Source: Moniliophthora roreri
Lineage: Eukaryota; Basidiomycota; Agaricomycetes; Agaricales; Marasmiaceae
DNA: 64,000 nucleotides
Assembly: GCA_001466705.2 (NCBI GenBank)
Contig: LATX02000192.1
Coordinates: 310,001-374,000, forward strand
Direction: 5' to 3'
Shown here: piece by piece, positions 57,229 through 64,000 of the stretch
Layout of the letters: the number at the start of each line of letters is the position of its first letter
Numbering within the stretch: the stretch's first letter is position 1
Notes under the pieces: generated by a model
Database searches by the model: none
What the model was told of the DNA's origin: nothing
What the model saw: the letters and a program-made list of their open reading frames with translations, nothing else
Position numbers and translations under genes: made by a program

Positions 57229-59211
57229 TCACCTAAGGATACCATCGGCCTGGTCATTTATACTGATCGAGACCGTGTTGCCTTGAGCATCTTTTCCAGG
57301 TTCGAGATGCACAGCCCAAAAAACAATTGCAAAGCTCAGCAAAGCGTTTGATGCGACGTGTCTGCCTGGACAGATCCTGTATCGTGAAGGTTAACAGCTT
57401 GTCAGTTGATGTGACAGGATAGGACACACACCTCCGACCAAAACCAAACGAATAATGTCCTTCATCCTTGGTATCAGCCGGCGACACTTTATGTGTACCG
57501 TCTTCGTTTAGGAACCGTTCGGGTCGAAAGAGGTCCGGATCTTGTCCGTACGTCTCAGAATCATGATTCATGGCTCTTGTATCGATTTGTTGGCAAAATG
57601 ATAACGGAGAGTTATAGGAACTCACAGTATGTTTGGAATAATCCAGCTACCTTTCGGGATGTGATAGCCTTCATACACGTCATCCTGTGGCCCACCAAGT
57701 TAGCTAGGGCCTAACGTTAGACGAATCCGGTGAATACCTCGAGTGATGCATGAAATACGCCAATTGGGACTGGAGGACGCCAGCGTAGAACCTGGAATCA
57801 GGCATCAGGAATGCAACCATACCGAGGACCACGAGTCCATACCTCTTTTACAACTGCTCGCATGTAGGGTAAATTTTCCATGTCAGCCAGCGTTGGGATC
57901 CTAGTTTGCCCAATGACTGTATCAATTTCCTCGTGGATCCTTCGTTGAACATCAGGGAAGGTGAGCATGGCAACTATCAACCACTCGAGGGCAGTCATAG
58001 ACTGCAGAGCCGTTAGTCACGTTGGAAACCCTCTTTTTGGGGGGGACTCAACTGTATCATATCCTGCTACGCTGGGAATCAAAGAGATGAGTGGGAGACG
58101 GAACATAGAGTGGGGGGAACACACTAAAGCACCGCAGCCAACCAGGCAGATTCCGAATCGCTGAGCCCATGTCTCTCCTGCGCCTCAGCGAGCATAGCAC
58201 AGAAACTCGGCCCATGATCCTGCTTCTGTATCTGTGGAATGGCAAAGCTATCAGTTCCGTTCTCATTCAGGATACACTGACGTACCACCAAATCTTTAAT
58301 GGGGAGAAAGAACTTCAAAAAGCTCTCCGTGTACATACGGTACTTTGCCTTCATTTCTCGTTTCCATTTCGCGAGAAACGCTGGGACATGTTCGAGAATG
58401 GGAATGTGGTTCGCCAAGTATCGTCCGGGTGTGGTGGCTAGGGAGATATCGTGCATGAAAGTAGAGAGTTCTTTTATGATGCTGTAGCGGCGAGCTATAT
58501 CATTATATGATAGAGGCAACTCCGAACGAGGTGTATCTGTACAGCCGAGTCATTCTGTTTCAGCTTTGCGAAGATGTTAATGAACACAAGACGATACCGA
58601 TATACGTGATCATGACATATCTGCGAACTATCCAGGATGTCAAGTGCGAGCTGAATACTTTCACGCGTGTGGATTGGGTTATAGTTAACACTAGCTCTTA
58701 TGTTCAAAGCTTCGTGTGCAGCACGACGCAATGAGCGCCACCTGTTCAATCATTGAGAACGAAAATGTTGGGAATACCTTCCTGGGGACTCACTTCGCGC
58801 CATGCTCTATCACTCCTATATTCAACCCACCAGTCAAGCATTCGGCGACAGGCATTCGAGGTCGATTGGAGTAGTTGGCAGCACGGCGGTCAAGGAGATC
58901 TCCAGCCGCCTTGGCCGAGTTCAAAACGATAACATCCTGATTGAACAGACGAATATACACGATGTCGCCTAGTTGAGGTTCATTTGAGAAACTGTGTACG
59001 CTGAATACAGTTAAGACGCACCATAAATCTTCTTCCATTCAACAAGAGTATGCCACGATCGATTTACATCGAACTGGAAGAGGTTCCCTACAATGAGGTA
59101 GCCTTTGGGACCCGGCGGTAAGTTTCCTGGACGCTTGAGCTTGAGGTAGATTCTCCAAACACAAACAGATATCAGCACGTATGCAAGAGCTGAAACGACC
59201 ATGAAGGTCAT
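57229..59211 (-). CDS. Cytochrome P450, copy 2
   Basis: Intact paralogue of copy 1 with the same exon layout. Start at 59211 opens a membrane anchor (ALAYVLISVCVWRIYLKL) and the Pro-rich hinge NLPPGPKGYLIVGN. Then RWRSLRRAAHEALN, the oxygen-binding I-helix LYVAGYDT|SMTALEW, FPDVQRRIHEEIDTVIGQTR, VKEVLRWRPPVPIG (ExxR), EDDVYEGYHIPKGSWIIPN, PDLFRPERFLNEDG, and the heme-binding FGFGRR|ICPGRHVASN with Cys ligand. It ends ISINDQADGILR at 57229. The intron after HASLE has a normal GT donor, unlike copy 1. Probably endoplasmic-reticulum bound; substrate unknown. The two copies share orientation and are about 6.5 kb apart, separated by the F-box-like gene and the tRNA. Confidence 0.9.
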
Positions 59212-60843
59212 AGTGGATAGGCAAATCGCAAAAGCCTTTAGTTATACTATGAGGAAGTAAGTACAGAACCCGCTGACTATTGAAGTTTGTGCGCGTACCA
59301 AGACTATCGTGTGTCTCACGACCGTCAGGTAATACACTGACACGTTTGCCTTTATAAAGTTGGGTTGAAGACTTCTCGCAGCTAACCCATGACGTACTTG
59401 ATTACGCGTAGAGTGGGTGATGATCAGTAAGCATCCCACGCCGTCTTTGTGGGCACGAAGAAGCAAGACCTAGTTACCGCTGGTAGTTTTTAAGTTTCAG
59501 TGGAGTTGAGCATGTCTCGTATGAATGATCTCCCAAAGGATGCATTCGTTTTTGTTTGTTGGGGCTCAGAACAATGACTGGAATACCACATTTCTGTCGG
59601 TGCAATATCGGCAGTCAAACCTTATTTGACATTTGAGGTAACGCCACTGAGGGACATCCGCGAGCTCAGGTCAGGTGGAGCGAAGAAATCCTAAAGAGAG
59701 CAGAGTAAAAAGTGGTATATTTCCCTGGATCGAGAGCCCCAGCGGCTCTTGCGAAACGCACGGGTACGAAGTCTCGACTGTCTTAAGGCGGGTATACCCA
59801 GTCCAAACGAAGCCCCGAGCGATAAGTCTCACAAAGTAGAGGGCGGGGGCGTGTAAATTTATCGTACTCTGGAATTGCGTTGGTGCCGCCTGGTAGTCTG
59901 ATACGGGCGAACAGAGGGGGATGTAAAGATGCACACCGGTTTGGGAAAAGCATCTGTTGGACAGATTTCGACCAGAAATGTATACTGATTTACCTACAAT
60001 AAGGAGCAGGATATGGCAAACTGAAAGGCGTCCAGAATCACGGAGTTTAAGTCGCCCCGAATTTTGAGCTGGAACTCAACCAATCAGGAGCGCTTTAGGA
60101 CCACCAGAAAGGTGAAGAAAAAGACGAGAACTTTGACATACCGAAATGATTGCTGATTTGCGTCATTTCTGAGATTACCGAAACGCAGCGTTTCGGTCGA
60201 AGCTTCGGGGGTTCCACAACAGCAGCAGATTTGGGTCGAATCTGTCTACCAGATATTTTTCCATTGGCCCACGGCGGCCGGTTTCAGGCAGTCCGAATGG
60301 GAGCATTTCAGGAAGCCCAGAAAGCTTACCTGAATTGACTGCTTTCGGAAGATCAGAAATATGCGTCGATCGCCTCCAAATCTGGGAGCATTACGGTGTA
60401 CCTTATTGTCTGTATTTCGGACTTGGCTTCCTGCGCATCGAAATGCTTCCTAATTCCTTTCCTTTCAGGCGTCGGGTCAGAAGCTCGGAATCACCCAATT
60501 TCTGCAGCCATTTCTGCCTACCTTATGTTCTGACAGATCCCTTATGAATCAGGTGTGGTTTCTGGCTGAAATTTGTCTAACTGATTTTTTCTCCTAAACT
60601 GACGTGGTGTTGGGTGTTGGGAATACCTTGATCAAACCGTAAACGATCACCTCGAGAATGGGATAAAGATGATTTGACGTACCCTGACAACTACGAGAGG
60701 CTCGGAGTGAGAATTTGTGAATGAGAAACGTTTTGAAGATCCTCGTGGCAGAGGTAAGAGGCGGGGTAAGAGGCGGGGCAAGCGGAATGCGGCAAAGGAA
60801 CGGGAGACATATGAGCAGGGAGCAGGGACTCGTCTTAGTGAGA
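59212..60843. other. Intergenic region before the FunK1 fragment
   Basis: P450 copy-2 promoter (TATAAA on the minus strand at 59351-59356), then non-coding sequence. Open frames near 60150-60550 and 60721 have no recognised content. No repeat boundary could be fixed. Confidence 0.45.
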
Positions 60844-60844
60844 N
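60844..60844. other. Single N at the start of kinase homology
   Basis: Kinase similarity begins immediately right of this N, while the sequence left of it is unrelated and Gly/Arg-biased. Probably a hidden join or gap. Confidence 0.6.
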
Positions 60845-61876
60845 TTTTCAAGCAAGTCGGGAGGAATCTCTGGCATTTTAAGACGACGTTGGAGCTAGTA
60901 AAAGCGATTAGGGATGCTGTTCAAGGTAAGCTGTTTGGTCGACGTGTTTCATCTAGCTTTCTCTGACGCCATCTCTCTCTAGCACACAAGGATGCACTGG
61001 AGAAGGCCAAAATTCTTCATCGAGATATCAGCGCTGGCAATATCCTGATTACCGACGAAGGCGGCATGCTCATTGACTGGGACTTCAGCAAGCACGAGGA
61101 CATCAAACGCCCACGTGCACCTGTGCGAACGGTGAGTTGCTATTTTATTACCTCTGCTCGTGAGCGACGGACCTGATTACCTGCTCGTGTAGGGAACTTG
61201 GCAGTTTATGTCTGCTAAGCTGCTGTCCCAGCCACCCGGAACTGTCGAACATGAACGTGCAGATGACCTCGAATCCTTCTTCCATGTTCTTTGCTGGATC
61301 ACTCTTATCTACGGCCCACACTCGCTCGACGACGAAGATGTCGAGGAGATGCTCGCATCTATCTACAATTGTTGGTGGAAGCGTGAAGGCGGTAAATCCA
61401 AGGGCGGTCGTGGTAAAAAAGCGATGTTCGCGGATCGAGAGATGGCAAAGGAGGCGAAGTTGGAAGATGGGCCTTTGAAGGATCTCATTGTCGAGCTGGA
61501 GGAAGCTTTAGCTGTGCGATACAGCGAGGGTCCGAGCCAAAAGCAGTGGAAGAAATTTGAAGAAATCAAAGCCGATCCGGTCCAAGCAGCGGAACATGTG
61601 GTTCAAGAATACCTCGATTCGATGAAGAAGTTGAAACAATCGGATTGGATGTTAGCACTCTTCGATGCAGCCATCGCACAGCCGGAAAAGCTCACGGACA
61701 AGCCTGAAAAACGAAAGATCGACACCACCCAGGCTCGGATCGAGAACACTGCGACTTCATTGGTTACTTCCAGTCGAGTTGATACTCGCTCTGGTGACAA
61801 CAAGCGCAAATCCGCGCGGGAGCAGCCCTCTCGCGGTGGCACTAGAACAGTCTCAATGAAGAAGCGTGGTGGCTAA
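60845..61876 (+). CDS. FunK1-type protein kinase, C-lobe only
   Basis: Fungal-specific FunK1 kinase. Exons 60845-60925, 60983-61131 and 61193-61876 are joined by GT-AG introns. Motifs: FKTTLELVKAIRDAVQ|AHKDA, the catalytic loop LHRDISAGNILI (HRDxxxxN), the metal-binding segment MLIDWDFSK (DWD in place of DFG), and GTWQFMSAKLL and ERADDLESFFHVLCW, both typical of FunK1. The C-terminus is basic (SMKKRGG). The N-lobe with its ATP-binding Lys and Gly-rich loop is absent; homology starts at the single N at 60844. Either an assembly join has removed it or the gene is truncated. Not a functional kinase as it stands. Confidence 0.78.
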
Positions 61877-62787
61877 GCTTTTCCTTCATAACTATTTCCC
61901 ATAATGTTTTACCTCATCCTGCTCACGCATCTCTCACCATTTTCTGTACAATATTATAGTTGACGTTTCTTCATCTGCTCTGGAAGCTTGTAAATATGGA
62001 TAGTAACTATCAATGACAGCAAAGTACTGGACTGAACTTGAAACTGAACTATCACCTGCGGCTGTGAGGGAGCACCTCCACAAGCGTTCACGCAACGTTA
62101 ATGCAGCTCACCGCGGGCTTCCCTTTTCCCAACCGTCTAAACCCAATACGGGTGCTAGACACACCAAGCCTGGTTCTTGTCCAAACCTGAGATCCACTTC
62201 ACCCACCCGCCACACCGGGTTCTAGCAGACTCCATTTTCGAGCTCTTTGTTCAGAGGTAATATCATTGATACGCGGATAAATCCCCAACCGTCGATAACG
62301 TATGTCAGACCAGGTGCCGGATGCCAATTTTTTAAATATTTAACGTCGTTGACGTCTCGGGCATTTAAACACTGGGGAAACCAGATACATACAACGGCGT
62401 TTAAATACTAATTAAATACTGACATTCTTTTAAGTATAAAATTTGGTAAGCAAAGGACTACTACATGGTTGAATGTGGTATCTAATACATAGTAGGTACT
62501 ATACATGTATATGTAGAGTACAGAGCACATTTACAGAGTAGGAGTGTCCAGCTGCTGTCCGGGGGTAATTGGGTACTTCTGGTAAGGTCAATCTAACAAT
62601 TCTAAAGTCATTGTGGTTCAATTAGATCCAAGGGCACGTCAGACATCGCGATAACATACCTATGTCCTATGCCTGAGCACCCTCTACAAATCCCTATCAT
62701 CGAGGCTCGTCTCTTGCTGCCACATGTAAACCACCAAGGACCTGACTGAAGGCAGGAAGAGGGAACGGCTGAGGAGAGGTGTCGTAG
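61877..62787. other. Intergenic region
   Basis: FunK1 3' side, with a short stretch near 62100-62225 resembling the GTCCAAAC-bearing sequence at 54.6 kb, then AT-rich sequence. No gene seen. Confidence 0.45.
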
Positions 62788-63188
62788 AAGTCATGGGATA
62801 AAGTGGGGGACGACGCCGGGCGGGGAAGGAAGGGGAAGGAAAGAAAGCTGGCAAGGACCGAGGTACAGTATGGTTGACTGCGGGGACGAGTGTCACACGT
62901 GCCCGGCGCGTTTGCACGTGGTTCTCACGCTGACTCTGTTGATTCCTCTTGTCTTCTCCCGTCATGCCCGCTTCACCGTCGACCTACCGTCAATGCTCCC
63001 GCCTTCCTTCCGAGACTCAACAAGATATCCTTTATATTCAAGATGTCCCAACAGCTCTCTGTGTTTATTTGGCTAGACACTGGGTTGTGTAAGATGTGGA
63101 TAATGCGTGTCAGAGGCCGAAGTGCTTTCGTGTTGCGAGAGGAATGGTGAGTACATATGTCAGTTGCTGTGTTTTTCTCAGCTGACTA
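62788..63188. repeat. Direct repeat, first copy (812-bp spacing)
   Basis: From GAAGTCATGGGATAAAGTGG onward the sequence recurs at 63600 and stays essentially identical to the window end. Open frames inside it are duplicated exactly, so they read the repeat and are not independent genes. Confidence 0.9.
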
Positions 63189-63599
63189 GTCACCTGGCAT
63201 GCATCGTCATACGCTTGATTTCACCTTACGGACGTGGTCTGCTCAAGACATACATGGTCTCCCGAGTCCTCGTTTTCGACCCGCTATCCTCTCTCCTCTC
63301 ATTTTCCACCAGTTTTCCGCCCAGTCCCAGATTCCGCCCTCGTCGTTCCCAATATCCGCGTCGTTTTCTCCTGTCTGTCAGCTGGTTCGTCTCCTGCGTC
63401 CGTCACGGCTCAGCTCTCCGCATTTCACCAAGCGGCTCGACTTGGCAACCCCCTGACAGCCCGTGCCCATCACACTGTGACTAGCGGGTCTCTTTCGCTC
63501 GTCGGAAATCTATGCGCTTTTAAATACTCACCTCCACCACTCCCTTCACAGTTACATGATGCTCCAGAAACTCCATTGTTGATAGCAGGGGTGCCGTTG
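63189..63599. other. Sequence between the direct repeats
   Basis: About 410 bp, C/T-rich on the plus strand. No gene or element ends recognised. Confidence 0.5.
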
Positions 63600-64000
63600 A
63601 AGTCATGGGATAAAGTGGGGGACGACGCCGGGCGGGGAAGGAAGGGGAAGGAAAGAAAGCTGGCAAGGACCGAGGTACAGTATGGTTGACTGCGGGGACG
63701 AGTGTCACACGTGCCCGGCGCGTTTGCACGTGGTTCTCACGCTGACTCTGTTGATTCCTCTTGTCTTCTCCCGTCATGCCCGCTTCACCGTCGACCTACC
63801 GTCAATGCTCCCGCCTTCCTTCCGAGACTCAACAAGATATCCTTTATATTCAAGATGTCCCAACAGCTCTCTGTGTTTATTTGGCTAGACACTGGGTTGT
63901 GTAAGATGTGGATAATGCGTGTCAGAGGCCGAAGTGCTTTCGTGTTGCGAGAGGAATGGTGAGTACATATGTCAGTTGCTGTGTTTTTCTCAGCTGACTA
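63600..64000. repeat. Direct repeat, second copy (continues past window)
   Basis: Matches 62788-63188 up to the last base of the window. The true repeat length and number of units are unknown. Confidence 0.9.

Noticed and set aside
62870..63962. Duplicated open frames of 68, 85-93 and 86 residues
   Set aside because: They lie within the direct repeat and are exact copies because the DNA is duplicated. No protein feature supports them.
62788..64000. LTR pair of a short retrotransposon
   Set aside because: Only about 410 bp separate the copies, no TG..CA ends or primer-binding site were seen, and the right copy is incomplete in the window.

Overview
The window is from a filamentous basidiomycete genome, most probably an Agaricomycete. 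Genes are split by many short introns of about 50-60 nt with GT(R)..CTRAC..AG signals. The protein families fit this group: expanded F-box-like and cytochrome P450 families, a FunK1-type kinase, a DUF6698-like protein, GH3 and GH30 secreted glycosidases, and a family of P-loop NTPases resembling fungal Crinkler/CR-type effectors. Nothing prokaryotic, viral or mitochondrial was seen.

Layout. 1-7 kb: two tandem GH3 beta-glucosidase genes on the minus strand (the first runs off the left edge), duplicated with their promoters as a unit of about 4.3 kb. 7.8-12.4 kb: a plus-strand SNF2/RING helicase of the Rad5/Rad16/HLTF type. 12.8-13.3 kb: a small secreted, probably GPI-anchored Ser/Thr-rich protein. 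15.9-22 kb: an APC/C-type ubiquitin-conjugating enzyme (UBE2S-like) surrounded by three members of one F-box-like family in successive stages of decay. 22.4-26 kb: a serine carboxypeptidase gene whose coding sequence is split by a 1758-bp terminal-inverted-repeat element with a perfect 8-bp target duplication. 27-36 kb: three paralogous P-loop NTPase genes arranged head to head (one minus, two plus); two carry in-frame TGA codons and one is truncated. 36.6-39.5 kb: a 49-bp minisatellite, a partial DUF6698-like gene, and two copies of an AT-rich inverted-repeat element with a tRNA-like head, separated by a single N. 39.9-42.4 kb: a GH30 glucanase. 45.6-46.3 kb: another small secreted protein. 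48.8-59.2 kb: two paralogous P450 genes about 6.5 kb apart, with an intron-containing tRNA-Gly(GCC) and a single-exon F-box-like gene between them. 60.8-61.9 kb: a FunK1 kinase lacking its N-lobe, starting at a second single N. 62.8-64 kb: an 812-bp-spaced direct repeat running off the right edge.

Functionally the window mixes housekeeping genes (SNF2/RING, UBE2S-like E2, tRNA), extracellular hydrolases for beta-glucan or cellobiose turnover (GH3, GH30) and protein turnover (S10), and fast-evolving accessory families (F-box, CR-like NTPases, P450, FunK1) that show duplication and decay. The clearest unusual items are the transposon-disrupted carboxypeptidase, the decaying CR-like NTPase cluster, the graded F-box pseudogenes, the GC-AG intron and probable frameshift in P450 copy 1, and the two single-N junctions at sequence discontinuities.
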